From positions 620,001 through 684,000 of the forward strand of contig JBCBMZ010000001.1 of the NCBI GenBank assembly GCA_039822005.1: a stretch of 64,000 bases of DNA, read 5' to 3'. How positions within the stretch are numbered: position 1 is the stretch's first letter; every line of letters begins with the position of its first letter. Shown piece after piece: positions 1 to 9,378 of the stretch. A program made the position numbers and the translations under genes. The DNA comes from JBCBDX01 sp039822005. GTDB taxonomy: Bacteria; Pseudomonadota; Alphaproteobacteria; Rhizobiales; Rhizobiaceae. Below the pieces are notes generated by a model. It searched no databases, was not told the DNA's origin, and saw only the letters and a program-made list of their open reading frames with translations.

Positions 1-879
1 GGCTACGACATCGTTGTCCCGACCGGTACGTTCTTGGCAAACCAGATCAACGCCGGTGTTTTCCAGCCGCTCGACAAGGCCAAATTGCCGAACCTGGCGA
101 ATATGGACCCGGCTATCTCGGAACGTCTGGCGCTTTATGATCCGGGCAATAACTATGCGATCAACTATATGTGGGGCACCACCGGCATCGGCTTGAATGT
201 TGACATGCTCAAGGAGCGTCTTGGTGACAATGCCAACATGAACACGTGGGATTTGGTGTTTGATCCTGAAACCGCTGCCAAGCTGTCAGATTGCGGTATT
301 TTCCATCTGGATGCGCCCGCTGAGATGGTGCCGGCTGCCTTGAACTGGCTTGGCGAAAACCCGGACCTGAAAGATCAGGCAAGCGTCGACAAAGCCAAAG
401 ATGCCATGTTGGCGGTCCGTGATACGGTGCGCAAATATCACTCTTCCGAATATATCAATGGCCTCGCCAATGGCGATATATGTATGGCGGTTGGCTGGTC
501 GGGCGACATCCTTCAAGCGCGTGATCGCGCCGCCGAGGCAGATGCCGGTGTAAACGTTGAATACATCATCCCGCAAGAAGGTGCGCTGATGTGGTTTGAT
601 AATATGGCGATCCCGTCGGACGCGCAAAATGTTGAGGAAGCGCATATCTTCCTTGATTACATCATGCGTCCCGAAGTGATGGCGAAGGCTTCCAACTATG
701 TTTACTACGCGAACGGCAACTTGGCGTCTAAGCCGTTACTTGAAGAGGATGTCATCGGCGATCCGGCAATCTATCCCGATGAAGAGACGATCGCTCGCCT
801 CTACACCGTAACCCCTGATAGTCCCCGTGAAAAGCGCATCTTGAACCGGGCTTGGACAACAGTCAAAACCGGACAATAA
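1..879 (+). CDS. potF: Putrescine/spermidine ABC transporter substrate-binding protein (5' truncated)
   Basis: Periplasmic binding protein that captures polyamines and delivers them to the PotGHI transporter encoded directly downstream. The reading frame is open at base 1, so the N-terminus and signal peptide lie outside the window; about 292 residues remain. The protein follows E. coli PotF closely from memory: a YDIVVPTGTFLANQI segment, NYMWGTTGIGLNV, SEYINGLANGDICMAVGWSGD, the FDNMAIP segment near the ligand pocket, and an ending RAWTTVKTG. Conserved Trp and Asp residues of the PotF pocket appear retained, but whether putrescine or spermidine is preferred cannot be told. It is the first visible gene of potFGHI. 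A strong hairpin follows the stop codon, which fits higher expression of the binding protein than of the membrane parts. Confidence 0.93.
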   Translation, partial: GYDIVVPTGTFLANQINAGVFQPLDKAKLPNLANMDPAISERLALYDPGNNYAINYMWGTTGIGLNVDMLKERLGDNANMNTWDLVFDPETAAKLSDCGIFHLDAPAEMVPAALNWLGENPDLKDQASVDKAKDAMLAVRDTVRKYHSSEYINGLANGDICMAVGWSGDILQARDRAAEADAGVNVEYIIPQEGALMWFDNMAIPSDAQNVEEAHIFLDYIMRPEVMAKASNYVYYANGNLASKPLLEEDVIGDPAIYPDEETIARLYTVTPDSPREKRILNRAWTTVKTGQ

Positions 880-892
880 CAACCGCATAACC

Positions 893-922
893 GGCCCCGT
901 CTTTCGTCGCAAAGGCGGGGCC
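893..922 (+). terminator. Intercistronic hairpin between potF and potG
   Basis: GGCCCCGTCTTT, a 6-nt loop, then AAAGGCGGGGCC form a 12-bp stem with one G-U pair. It starts 14 bases after the potF stop and is followed by ATTAGCTTTT, a weak T tract. Potential partial terminator or mRNA-stabilising hairpin; the downstream genes run in the same direction, so complete termination is unlikely. Confidence 0.7.
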
Positions 923-941
923 ATTAGCTTTTGAGGGCGTT

Positions 942-2081
942 ATGAAATCGCTGGGCTCTATCCGCAAATCATTTGCCCCATGGGACGATCCCGCTGCCAA
1001 GCCCTACATTTCGTTTGAAAATGTCACGAAGCGGTTCGGCGATTTTACTGCCGTCAATGACTTGACGCTTCTGGTTTACGAACGCGAGTTCTTCTCGCTA
1101 CTCGGGCCTTCGGGATGCGGCAAGACGACATTGCTGCGAATGCTTGCCGGGTTTGAGGAACCGACATCGGGCCAGATTTTGCTCGACGGACAGGATCTGG
1201 CGGGTGTTGCGCCGCACAAACGTCCCGTCAATATGATGTTCCAGTCCTACGCGCTGTTTCCGCATATGAACGTGCGGGACAATATCGCGTTCGGTCTGCG
1301 CCGGGACAAGATGCCGGAAAAGGGTGTGGCTGAGCGCGTTGGTGAAATGCTCAAGCTGACCAAACTGGAAGAGTTTGCCCACCGCAAACCGCATCAACTT
1401 TCCGGCGGCCAACGCCAACGGGTGGCCTTGGCACGGTCAGTGGCCAAACGGCCCAAGCTCTTATTGCTTGATGAACCGCTGGGCGCTCTCGACAAGAAAC
1501 TGCGCGAGGAAACACAGTTCGAGCTGATGGATTTGCAGCAGGAACTGGGCCTGACATTCATGATCGTTACGCACGATCAGGAAGAGGCGATGACCATGTC
1601 GGATCGCATCGCGGTCATGGACAAAGGCATTATCGAACAGGTCGGCACGCCGGCAGAAATCTATGAAGCACCCAATTCGCGCTATGTCGCCGATTTCATC
1701 GGTTCGGTGAACATGTTTGAGGGCAATGTTGGCTCCACTTCCAAAGGCGCAGTCACGCTTGCCGGGGTTGACGGTTTCAAGATTAAAGCTGCCACCGATG
1801 CTGCGCTCTCGAAGGACCGCCAAGCATGGTTTGCCGTGCGTCCCGAAAAGGTGAAAGTGGCTCGCAAAAAACCGGCTGGAACAACCAATGCGGTCGAAGG
1901 CGAAGTCTGGGACATTGCCTACCTCGGCGACATGACCATCCTCAACGTGAAACTCGAAAGCGGTAAAATCGTCAAAGCATCCATGGTCAACGCCTCGCGC
2001 ATCTCTGACGATCCCATCGGTTATGAGGAACGCGTCTGGCTCTCCTTCGCGCCGGACAGCGGCATTTTGCTGGAGCGCTGA
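942..2081 (+). CDS. potG: Polyamine ABC transporter ATP-binding protein
   Basis: ATPase that powers polyamine import, working as a dimer on the cytoplasmic face of PotH/PotI. 379 residues, usual for PotG/PotA. Walker A GPSGCGKT lies at residues 55-62, the Q-loop at about 101, the LSGGQ signature at 153-157, Walker B LLLLDE at 173-178 and the switch His at 211. A TOBE-type regulatory domain fills roughly residues 300-379. The ATG at 942 has a GAGGG ribosome site 4 bases upstream. The stop is one base before the potH start, so the two are probably translationally coupled. The N-terminus before the ABC core (about 20 residues) is typical of PotG rather than PotA. Confidence 0.95.
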   Translation: MKSLGSIRKSFAPWDDPAAKPYISFENVTKRFGDFTAVNDLTLLVYEREFFSLLGPSGCGKTTLLRMLAGFEEPTSGQILLDGQDLAGVAPHKRPVNMMFQSYALFPHMNVRDNIAFGLRRDKMPEKGVAERVGEMLKLTKLEEFAHRKPHQLSGGQRQRVALARSVAKRPKLLLLDEPLGALDKKLREETQFELMDLQQELGLTFMIVTHDQEEAMTMSDRIAVMDKGIIEQVGTPAEIYEAPNSRYVADFIGSVNMFEGNVGSTSKGAVTLAGVDGFKIKAATDAALSKDRQAWFAVRPEKVKVARKKPAGTTNAVEGEVWDIAYLGDMTILNVKLESGKIVKASMVNASRISDDPIGYEERVWLSFAPDSGILLER

Positions 2082-2082
2082 G

Positions 2083-2985
2083 ATGGTAGCAGCGATCCGA
2101 AATCGTCTCGTTATCGCCATCCCCTACATCTGGCTGCTTTGCTTCTTCCTGCTGCCTTTTGTGCTCGTGTTTCGCATCTCGCTTTCGGTGCTGGAATTTG
2201 GCATGCCCCCTTACATGCCGCAATTCAGCTCAGGCGATGATTGGGCAACTCTCACTGAAAAACTCAGCCAGCTGAATTTTGAGAATTACAAGTTTCTCTT
2301 TGGTGATCCGCTCTACCGCAACGCCTATTTGTCCAGCGTCTGGATCGCGTTGGTCTCAACCATTCTGACGTTCGCGATCGGCTATCCGCTGGCCTATGGC
2401 ATGGCAAAAGCACCGGAGGGGCTGCGGCCAATACTGTTGATGCTCGTCATTTTGCCCTTTTGGACGTCGTTCCTGATCCGCGTTTATGCCTGGATCGGCA
2501 TTCTTAAGCCGGAAGGGCTGCTCAATCAGTTTCTGATTTGGATTGGGGTCATCGATACACCCTTGTCGATCCTCAACACTAATATCGCTGTTTATATCGG
2601 TATCGTTTATTCCTATTTGCCGTTTATGGTGCTGCCCATCTACGCCGCGCTGGAGCGCATGGACAATTCATTGGTGGAAGCCGCCCGCGATCTGGGATGC
2701 AACGCGATCGAGGCTTTTTGGCGCGTAACGTTTCGCTTGTCATTGCCCGGCATCCTAGCCGGTTGTTTGCTGGTCTTCATCCCGGCCGTCGGTGAGTTTG
2801 TTATCCCCGATCTGCTTGGTGGTTCGCAAACGCTGATGATTGGCAAGGTGCTGTGGACCGAGTTCTTCAACAATGGCGACTGGACCGTTTCATCAGCCCT
2901 CGCGATGGTCTTGTTGATCATTCTGGTTGTGCCCATTGTCCTGTTCCAAAACGCGCAAGCCAAGGCACAAGGGGCCGACAAATGA
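2083..2985 (+). CDS. potH: Polyamine ABC transporter permease PotH
   Basis: Inner-membrane permease, one half of the polyamine channel. 300 residues with six predicted membrane segments; the first hydrophobic stretch begins at about residue 10. The cytoplasmic EAA loop that docks the ATPase reads LVEAARDLGCNAIEAFWRV. The start at ATG 2083 is preferred: an in-frame upstream start at 2023 would lie inside potG and add a non-homologous 20-residue tail. The gene begins one base after potG and its stop overlaps the potI start as ATGA, the usual tight spacing of pot operons. PotH and PotI are expected to form a heterodimer. Confidence 0.94.
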   Translation: MVAAIRNRLVIAIPYIWLLCFFLLPFVLVFRISLSVLEFGMPPYMPQFSSGDDWATLTEKLSQLNFENYKFLFGDPLYRNAYLSSVWIALVSTILTFAIGYPLAYGMAKAPEGLRPILLMLVILPFWTSFLIRVYAWIGILKPEGLLNQFLIWIGVIDTPLSILNTNIAVYIGIVYSYLPFMVLPIYAALERMDNSLVEAARDLGCNAIEAFWRVTFRLSLPGILAGCLLVFIPAVGEFVIPDLLGGSQTLMIGKVLWTEFFNNGDWTVSSALAMVLLIILVVPIVLFQNAQAKAQGADK

Positions 2986-3773
2986 GCGCGCGTTGGAGTT
3001 GGTTTAACATCACATCGGTGGTTATTGGGTTTGCATTCCTTTATCTGCCGATTGTGCTTTTGGTCATATACTCATTCAACGAGTCGCGCCTTGTGACAGT
3101 ATGGGCCGGATTTTCCACCAAATGGTATGTCGAACTCTTCAACAACCAAGGCCTGCTGGACGCGGCTTGGGTGACCATCCGGGTAGCTTTTGTTTCCGCC
3201 ACAGTCGCCACGGTGCTGGGAACGTTGGCGGCTGTCGCGCTTATCCGCTTCGTGCGGTTCCGTGGGCGCACACTGTTTACCGGGATGGTCTATGCACCGC
3301 TGGTCATGCCGGAGGTGATCACCGGGCTTTCCTTGTTGCTCCTTTTTGTATCCATAGAAATGTCACGTGGCTTTTGGACGGTCACGCTGGCTCACATCAC
3401 ATTTTCCATGTGTTACGTGGCGGTGGTCGTCCAGTCACGCTTGGTGTCATTTGACTCATCGTTGGAAGAGGCTGCTCGCGATTTGGGATGTCCGCCGTTT
3501 GAAGCGTTTATGCGAGTCACACTTCCCGTCATCTTGCCGGCTGTATTGGCGGGGTGGATGCTAGCGTTTACGCTGTCGCTAGATGACCTTGTGATCGCTT
3601 CATTCACATCCGGCCCCGGGGCCACGACCTTGCCGATGAAAATCTACAGTCAGGTTCGGCTGGGTGTTACACCGGAGATCAACGCAGTTTGTACCATCCT
3701 GATTGGAATTGTCGCGCTGGGCGTCATTACCGCGTCGCTGGTGCAAAAAAGAAAGGCGTTTTCCGGGGGTTAG
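2982..3773 (+). CDS. potI: Polyamine ABC transporter permease PotI
   Basis: Second permease subunit of the polyamine importer. 263 residues, normal for PotI/PotC, with six hydrophobic segments and an EAA loop EEAARDLGCPPFEAFMRVT. ATG at 2982 overlaps the potH stop by four bases, so the longer frame beginning at 2853 inside potH is rejected. It is the last gene of the operon; its stop codon overlaps by four bases the stop of the oppositely oriented DUF6460 gene, and no hairpin terminator is visible between them. Confidence 0.94.
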   Translation: MSARWSWFNITSVVIGFAFLYLPIVLLVIYSFNESRLVTVWAGFSTKWYVELFNNQGLLDAAWVTIRVAFVSATVATVLGTLAAVALIRFVRFRGRTLFTGMVYAPLVMPEVITGLSLLLLFVSIEMSRGFWTVTLAHITFSMCYVAVVVQSRLVSFDSSLEEAARDLGCPPFEAFMRVTLPVILPAVLAGWMLAFTLSLDDLVIASFTSGPGATTLPMKIYSQVRLGVTPEINAVCTILIGIVALGVITASLVQKRKAFSGG

Positions 3774-4012
3774 CCGCGCGGGGGCCTCAGGATAAAGATA
3801 ACGCACCATATCGGTACAATGATCATGGAGCCAAGGATCATGTTGGGCAGTGCCCACGCCACGCCCTGTTGAAGCAACTCCAATATGCGTTCCGGTGTCA
3901 GGCCAATTTCGGCCAAAACGTCCTGCGCAGTGACATCAAACGCGCGCAACCCGGCGCCGACAATGGTCGACACAATGGCAAGCCTCCAGACAATATTAAA
4001 CACATGCCACAC
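3770..4012 (-). CDS. Small membrane protein, DUF6460 type
   Basis: 80 residues. The C-terminal half contains a hydrophobic helix in GVAWALPNMILGSMIIVPIW and ends in a short basic tail, RPPRG, which resembles the DUF6460 proteins common in Hyphomicrobiales; a shorter hydrophobic stretch occurs near the N-terminus. Function is unknown in the family. It converges on potI with overlapping stop codons, and lies downstream of the AsmA gene on the same strand with about 94 bases between, so it may be read together with AsmA or from its own promoter. A TTAA-N7-TTAA sequence lies at 4096-4110, 84-98 bases upstream of the start. Confidence 0.7.
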   Translation of the reverse strand: MWHVFNIVWRLAIVSTIVGAGLRAFDVTAQDVLAEIGLTPERILELLQQGVAWALPNMILGSMIIVPIWCVIFILRPPRG

Positions 4013-4106
4013 AGATATCGGCGCTCAACTCAGTTTGCTTGTGGCCGATAATGCGCGCAATAGGGTAAAAAACGCCTAAACTTTTAGAGCGTCAATTAAG
4101 GGTGCA

Positions 4107-5942
4107 TTAACGGCCCGCATCCGGTTGCTCAAAAGGGAACAGCATTTGCGTTGCGTAGGGGCTACCCAGCGTGCCGCCGACAAAGACAGTTGGGGCCTGT
4201 TTCGCGCCGTCGCTGTCTTGCAGCTCTGTCGTGAGCGCGACGCTGCCATTGATCGGTGAAATGATACCCTGCACTGTCACGGTGTTACGCGGATAGGCGA
4301 TCGATAGACTTTCCACCAGTAAGGCCGCATTGGCCAACGTGAATGTGCCGCCAAGCGTGTCAAAAGCATCCCCAGCCGCTCTATTGTTTCTCAAAGCCAT
4401 AAACTGATTGCTGTTTTCAAGCGCAAAAATGCTGCCGAGTTGCACACCCGGTATGACACCTTGGTTCGCGCTCACTGATAGCTTGCCGGTCGCCCCACGC
4501 CAAAATTGGCGCAAAGTGCCCGATGAGCCATTGAAATCACCAGTCATGCTGATCCGGCCGCGCGGAAACAAAGGGCCCAGGACAAACTTGTCGGCAAGCA
4601 AGGCAGAATTCACGTCGTCCATTCGAAACGAGATGTAGGCACCGCTGGAATCCTGTTTGTATTCATCCTTGTACCGCATCTGAACTTTGCCGCCTTCGTA
4701 GGAGGCATCGCCTATGTCGACCGAGATCAGGTCTTCACGCACGCTCAGTGCGCCGGCAAATTCTGTAAACGCACCTTGCGCAAGCGAGGCGGTGGACGCT
4801 GAAACCCGCACATCTACATCCATTCCAGTCATCTGCGCCCGTAAGCCACCATCGGGCTCAAAGGAACGTTGCATCGCCCGCCAGGACGGCGTCACAAGGC
4901 GGGCCAGGTCAAGCTCGCTGAAAGCAAGAGTGGAGGTCAAAACACCGCGACCTGATTCACGCCTCAACAGTTCAACTGCGCCGGTAGCAATATCATCATT
5001 GATGCTCGCATTGGCTTTGTCTATGCGAAGCCGGTTTTCTGTTGCAGAGACCTGTCCGGATACTCCGAGCTTTTCAACCGCAGCTGTCAGCAATGGCGCA
5101 TCGCTGATCCACTCGCCGACTGACAGCGCGCCATCTAACTGAAAGTCCAAATTCCCTACCGCGTAACGGGGACGCTCCAGAGCGGACCGGCCTGCGAATG
5201 AAAGACTGGCTCCCTTGAACTGGAAGTCGACATCCAAATCACCGCCGTCAACGGAATAGAGATCGGAGACCGACATTGTGGAGATTTGGAGTTGTCCGGT
5301 GGTGCCTTCCCGCGAGAAGCTGGCTTGCAGTGACATCGCGCCATCCCGGCTCGGCCAGCTGAGCTCGCCCTGCAGATCACTCAGATAAGTGGACTTGGTG
5401 CCTTCGCCATCGATGAAGCTGATGCTACCGCCTTGAAAGCTGATGCGCCCGATGGAGCCGGGAAGCTTTTCGCGAATGCTACTTGCCAGATCGAGATTGT
5501 CGACCAATTCGCGCGGTGCATCAGTGGCGGAACGCTGTCGTGCGACCGTTTCGACCGATGGCCACAAAACGATGCCATTGGGATCAATACCCAAGGTGAT
5601 GTCCGGGGCTTGCATGCGAAAGGCGGAAAATGTCGGGATGGATCTGAAAAGAGAAAAGACATCAAAATCGGCTTCCACCCGTTCGATTTCGATAGTTGTC
5701 TGATTGGCGTCACCTGACACGCGAACGCCGTTGAAGACGGCATAAGGGGCCGGAAACAGGTGGATTTGCGTCCGACCGCGCAGCCGGATGGGCAATCCGA
5801 GGATTTCGCCCATTCGCCGCTCAATCGCTTGGCGCGCCGTATCGGTTGATATGCCAGCGGTGACTGCGAATACCGAACCGACTGCGATCACAAGACCGAT
5901 CAGAGCGAAAAAAGCGATGTAACGAGCGGTTCTTATAATCAA
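4107..5942 (-). CDS. AsmA family protein
   Basis: Large envelope protein of the AsmA-like group, members of which are long beta-rich bridges implicated in phospholipid transport or outer-membrane assembly. 611 residues: one N-terminal membrane anchor at about residues 8-30, an AsmA N-domain containing GLPIRLRGRTQIHLFPAP, and a C-terminal AsmA-type region with GRISMTGDFNGSSGTLRQF and a conserved LSIAYPRNTVTVQG segment. Length and architecture match AsmA proteins of alphaproteobacteria. It lies 88 bases downstream of the PAS kinase on the same strand and may share its transcript. The precise lipid substrate cannot be inferred. Confidence 0.85.
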   Translation of the reverse strand: MIIRTARYIAFFALIGLVIAVGSVFAVTAGISTDTARQAIERRMGEILGLPIRLRGRTQIHLFPAPYAVFNGVRVSGDANQTTIEIERVEADFDVFSLFRSIPTFSAFRMQAPDITLGIDPNGIVLWPSVETVARQRSATDAPRELVDNLDLASSIREKLPGSIGRISFQGGSISFIDGEGTKSTYLSDLQGELSWPSRDGAMSLQASFSREGTTGQLQISTMSVSDLYSVDGGDLDVDFQFKGASLSFAGRSALERPRYAVGNLDFQLDGALSVGEWISDAPLLTAAVEKLGVSGQVSATENRLRIDKANASINDDIATGAVELLRRESGRGVLTSTLAFSELDLARLVTPSWRAMQRSFEPDGGLRAQMTGMDVDVRVSASTASLAQGAFTEFAGALSVREDLISVDIGDASYEGGKVQMRYKDEYKQDSSGAYISFRMDDVNSALLADKFVLGPLFPRGRISMTGDFNGSSGTLRQFWRGATGKLSVSANQGVIPGVQLGSIFALENSNQFMALRNNRAAGDAFDTLGGTFTLANAALLVESLSIAYPRNTVTVQGIISPINGSVALTTELQDSDGAKQAPTVFVGGTLGSPYATQMLFPFEQPDAGR

Positions 5943-6029
5943 GACAATTCATCCAGCGCAAAGCCGACGGGACTGTCCCTTACGTTGCGTGTCGCGATGC
6001 GTCCAGCCAGATTTAGACGGAAGCTGTGG

Positions 6030-9000
6030 CTATTGTGAGAGCACGCGCGGTGCGGGAAAAATTATTTCCACATCAGTGCCTTCGCCGGGTTTGGAGCTGA
6101 TCTCAAACTCCGCTCGGTTTGCCTCAACCAATGCGCGTGTGAGCGGCAATCCGAGGCCAGTCCCTGCCGCACGCAACTCGTCATCTGCTCCCACTTGCTT
6201 GAACGGCCTCAAAGCACCTTCCAATTCCTCGCGTGTCATGCCGATCCCGGTGTCGCGGAAACGAAGTGTAACGGAACCATCGGTGAGGTAACGCGTGCTC
6301 ACAACCACCTGTCCACCCTCCGGAGTGAAACGAATGGCATTGGAAAGCAGGTTTATGGTGATCTGCTTGGCAGCCCGTTGATCAGCAACAATCGGCGGCA
6401 AGTCAAAATCCAGCGCCACGCGCACAATGATGCGATTGCGGTTCGCTTGTGGCCGGAGCATGTCAATGACCTCGGAAACGGTTTCATTGAGCGAGACGCT
6501 CTCAAATTGCAGTTCTTCATTGCCCGACTCGATTTTGGAAATATCCAACAGGTCGTTGACCAGATCGACCACATATCGGCCGGACTTTTTGATGTCGTCC
6601 AGATAGTCTTTATATTTTTCGTTCCCGATGGGTCCGAATCTCTCTTCGCTCATGATCTCTGAAAATCCGATAATGGCGTTTAGTGGCGTACGGATTTCAT
6701 GGCTGACTTTCGCCAAAAAAGCCGACTTCATTTCCGATGCGGATTCAGCTTCATGACGGGCCTCTTCAAGTGCCTTTTCATTGCGCTTCCAAGCGGTAAT
6801 GTCGCGCAGGACGGCACAAAGACCTTGGCTGGCCCCCAGCTTGCCGAGGGTCATAAAGAGTTTTATTTCGCCGCCCTTAACTTCCTGACCTGTGACCTCA
6901 CGCCCCTCATTGAGAACGTTGGCGACGCCATTTGTCACCATGGAATGCACGTAGTTGAGCACTTCCTTTTGACTCTCATGGGCAAAAAGGATGGTGAAAG
7001 ACTGACCGATCAACACGTCGGTCTCATAGCCGAAAAGTGCTGTCGCTGCAGCGTTCATGGAGCGGATATCGCCTTGCTCATCGATGGTAATGACGCCATC
7101 GGTCGCCGTGTCCAATATCGCACGCAGTTCGGCGTTTTCTGCTTCAAGGGGTTCGTTCGCGCGCTCTGCCAGCGGCGCATCTCCGTCCTTGGCAGCTAGC
7201 CCGTCAACGTGGTCGGTGTCGGCCGTCGCACTTCCCGATGGCGCTGGTTCGAAGGCAAACATAAGGGCGTTACGGCCCATCCACGGCACCCGTTGCAGGT
7301 GACTGCGCGCAGCAATGGTGTCGCCATGACGGTCCACCAAAGTGATCCCATTGTCATTTCCCGCTTCCGGCTGATTGCTTGGCAAAGAGGCGGGCCCGCC
7401 AAAGAGCGCGCTCATACCCTGATTGTTGAGTTTATCGACGCTGCCGAAACCGGTGAGCTCGCTGAAGGCACGGTTCAAATAGAGGACATCCTCATCGCGG
7501 GCGATCATCAGAGCCAGTGGCAGCGTATCCAACGCTTCGGGCCCAAGGCCGTACGGAGCGTTGTCGACGACTTGCCCCGTAGATCCATTGTCTGCACTGT
7601 CTTCGTTTTCGGCCACACCGTGGGAAAGCGGTGCCAATTCTGCGCGTATACGTTCAAACGCGTCCGTTTCCTCGGTCGAAAGCGGTGTGATGACGAGATC
7701 GGGCGTTGTTTCGCCGGTTTCCTCCCCGTCTTTCTCATCGGAGATGAAGCCATCATTCTCACGACGCATTGGCGTTATTGTCGCAGAGTGTAAGGCGGGC
7801 GGCTCACCTTGAAGCGGATCGTCTTCGACAGGCGCGTCGGTTGCAGGATCGCCAGTCACACCAGTGGCCTCCATTGCCGCGTTTTCCGTGTCCAAGGTTT
7901 GCAATGTAGGTGCGGTGGTATCGTCGTCTTCCCAAACGGTATCGTCGCTGGATGACTGAAAGCTGTCATCAACGACGAGATCGGCCATGCGCGCGATGCC
8001 AAAACCCCGATAGCCCTCAAAAACGCGCTCGCGATCATAATAGGGGAGAGCTGCCAAATCGACCGGAACACGAAACTCGGTCTGGTCGATCGGCCAAAGG
8101 ACGGTCTTGCCCGACCAGGTTTGTTCCTGCTGGAGCGCTTTCTCGATCTCGCCATCCGGATCAAGGGACAGTATCTCCGCTACTTGCAGAAACGGCTTTC
8201 CAACAACATCAGCGGCGCGCGGCCCAACTGCGGACGCAAACTCGCTTGACATGTCGACAAATACCCCGTCGCGATCAGTCTTCCATACAAAGCGGATCGG
8301 CGAGTTACTGAGATTGGCCGGTGACCAGATCCTGTCTTCCTCAGTCATGTCCGGTATATCCACATCCGGCGTTTCGGGTGGCTCGGCGACTGTTTCAATG
8401 CTGTTTTCTTCGATGATCACAGTATCTTCCAAGTAGACCGAGGCATCCTCCGGTCTGATCGGAGTAGTAGCCGAAATCGAAGAGGAAGTGGAAACCGAAG
8501 GCATCAACAGTAGGAGAAACTGAAGCGGTGCGTCTGATAGGCGACCCACACCAACCGCAAACTGTCCGTTGGCGTTGGCCAAAATCCGCTTGACCATCCG
8601 GTCCGTTTCCTCGGCGCAGGTCTGGCACAACTCCAGGCGTTCAGCGTCCACCAACGCATCGGCATGGAAGTTTGAGGTAGCTTCGAGGACGTCGCCCCGC
8701 GCATCCAGGATCGCCGCACTGGCATCATCCTGGTTCAGTCCAACCAACGCGGCGCTGAGCTTGTTTTCATTTGGCTGTTGATCTGTCGGCGTAAAGGCTA
8801 TCGCGGCCAGGTCGTCCCTCGTCTGACCGGCAAATCCAAATGGATAGATGTGCATCTGGGTCAGGGCCGGGATATGACCATTGGTGCGGGCAGTAGCGAC
8901 ACGTTTTTCCGTTAGCGGGCGTGCCAAGGCCGACGCCAATTGGCGCGCGCCGGGACCTTCAACAAGTAACTTGCCATCGTCTTCAACCGCGCCAATTGTC

Positions 9001-9152
9001 GGCAGGCCCAGCCATTGTGCCGCAACACCATTTGTCCAACGCACAACAAGTGTGGCGCGCTCGACGATGGCCACAGCATCACCTTGCACAATATGGTCGC
9101 GCACATAATCAGAGACGGCCAGATCGAGATAAGCAATTTCTGCCCATTTCAT
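6030..9152 (-). CDS. PdhS-like PAS-domain sensor histidine kinase
   Basis: Cytoplasmic-looking kinase of 1040 residues with no clear membrane segment. The N-terminal 600 residues hold degenerate PAS-like regions and long acidic linkers; a clearer PAS lies at about 540-630 and another at about 690-790. The HisKA domain contains SHEIRTPLNAIIGFSEIM with phospho-acceptor His818, and the FGPIGNEKYKDYLDDIKKSG signature seen in PleC/DivJ/PdhS kinases that act on DivK. The ATPase domain keeps the N box NLLSNA, G1 DTGIGM and G2 GTGLGLPL. Brucella PdhS is a similarly large soluble PAS kinase of the DivK-CtrA circuit, so a role in cell-cycle or polarity control is likely. A full CtrA box lies 36-50 bases upstream of the start. 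Confidence 0.85.
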   Translation of the reverse strand: MKWAEIAYLDLAVSDYVRDHIVQGDAVAIVERATLVVRWTNGVAAQWLGLPTIGAVEDDGKLLVEGPGARQLASALARPLTEKRVATARTNGHIPALTQMHIYPFGFAGQTRDDLAAIAFTPTDQQPNENKLSAALVGLNQDDASAAILDARGDVLEATSNFHADALVDAERLELCQTCAEETDRMVKRILANANGQFAVGVGRLSDAPLQFLLLLMPSVSTSSSISATTPIRPEDASVYLEDTVIIEENSIETVAEPPETPDVDIPDMTEEDRIWSPANLSNSPIRFVWKTDRDGVFVDMSSEFASAVGPRAADVVGKPFLQVAEILSLDPDGEIEKALQQEQTWSGKTVLWPIDQTEFRVPVDLAALPYYDRERVFEGYRGFGIARMADLVVDDSFQSSSDDTVWEDDDTTAPTLQTLDTENAAMEATGVTGDPATDAPVEDDPLQGEPPALHSATITPMRRENDGFISDEKDGEETGETTPDLVITPLSTEETDAFERIRAELAPLSHGVAENEDSADNGSTGQVVDNAPYGLGPEALDTLPLALMIARDEDVLYLNRAFSELTGFGSVDKLNNQGMSALFGGPASLPSNQPEAGNDNGITLVDRHGDTIAARSHLQRVPWMGRNALMFAFEPAPSGSATADTDHVDGLAAKDGDAPLAERANEPLEAENAELRAILDTATDGVITIDEQGDIRSMNAAATALFGYETDVLIGQSFTILFAHESQKEVLNYVHSMVTNGVANVLNEGREVTGQEVKGGEIKLFMTLGKLGASQGLCAVLRDITAWKRNEKALEEARHEAESASEMKSAFLAKVSHEIRTPLNAIIGFSEIMSEERFGPIGNEKYKDYLDDIKKSGRYVVDLVNDLLDISKIESGNEELQFESVSLNETVSEVIDMLRPQANRNRIIVRVALDFDLPPIVADQRAAKQITINLLSNAIRFTPEGGQVVVSTRYLTDGSVTLRFRDTGIGMTREELEGALRPFKQVGADDELRAAGTGLGLPLTRALVEANRAEFEISSKPGEGTDVEIIFPAPRVLSQ

Positions 9153-9187
9153 GGGTGCACCCTTGTCGCCTGCAATTTATCTAAGAC

Positions 9188-9202
9188 TTAACAAAATCTT
9201 AA
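9188..9202. promoter_or_regulatory. Full CtrA-binding box upstream of the PdhS-like kinase
   Basis: Exact TTAA-CAAAATC-TTAA, matching the TTAA-N7-TTAA consensus of the cell-cycle regulator CtrA. It sits 36-50 bases upstream of the kinase start codon, a position that could overlap the promoter. Confidence 0.6.
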
Positions 9203-9378
9203 TGCCAGATGGGTCTGTGGCGCGTCCAGCGCAAAAGGATGACATAGCCGATCGACTACAAAATAGCGTTAATCTGTAAAAACGGCAATTGATCGACTGG
9301 TTTGGAATTCGGGCACAAATATCTTGTGCCATCTTGCAAATTTCTCCGGTCGTCGATATCTCGGGCGTTCGCGGCAAT

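Noticed and set aside
1461..2120. 219-codon minus-strand frame
   Set aside because: Antisense to potG and potH; no family resemblance.
9312..9330. GGCACAA/TTGTGCC inverted repeat upstream of tRNA-His
   Set aside because: Seven-base arms and no T tract; it may be chance, and no function can be supported.
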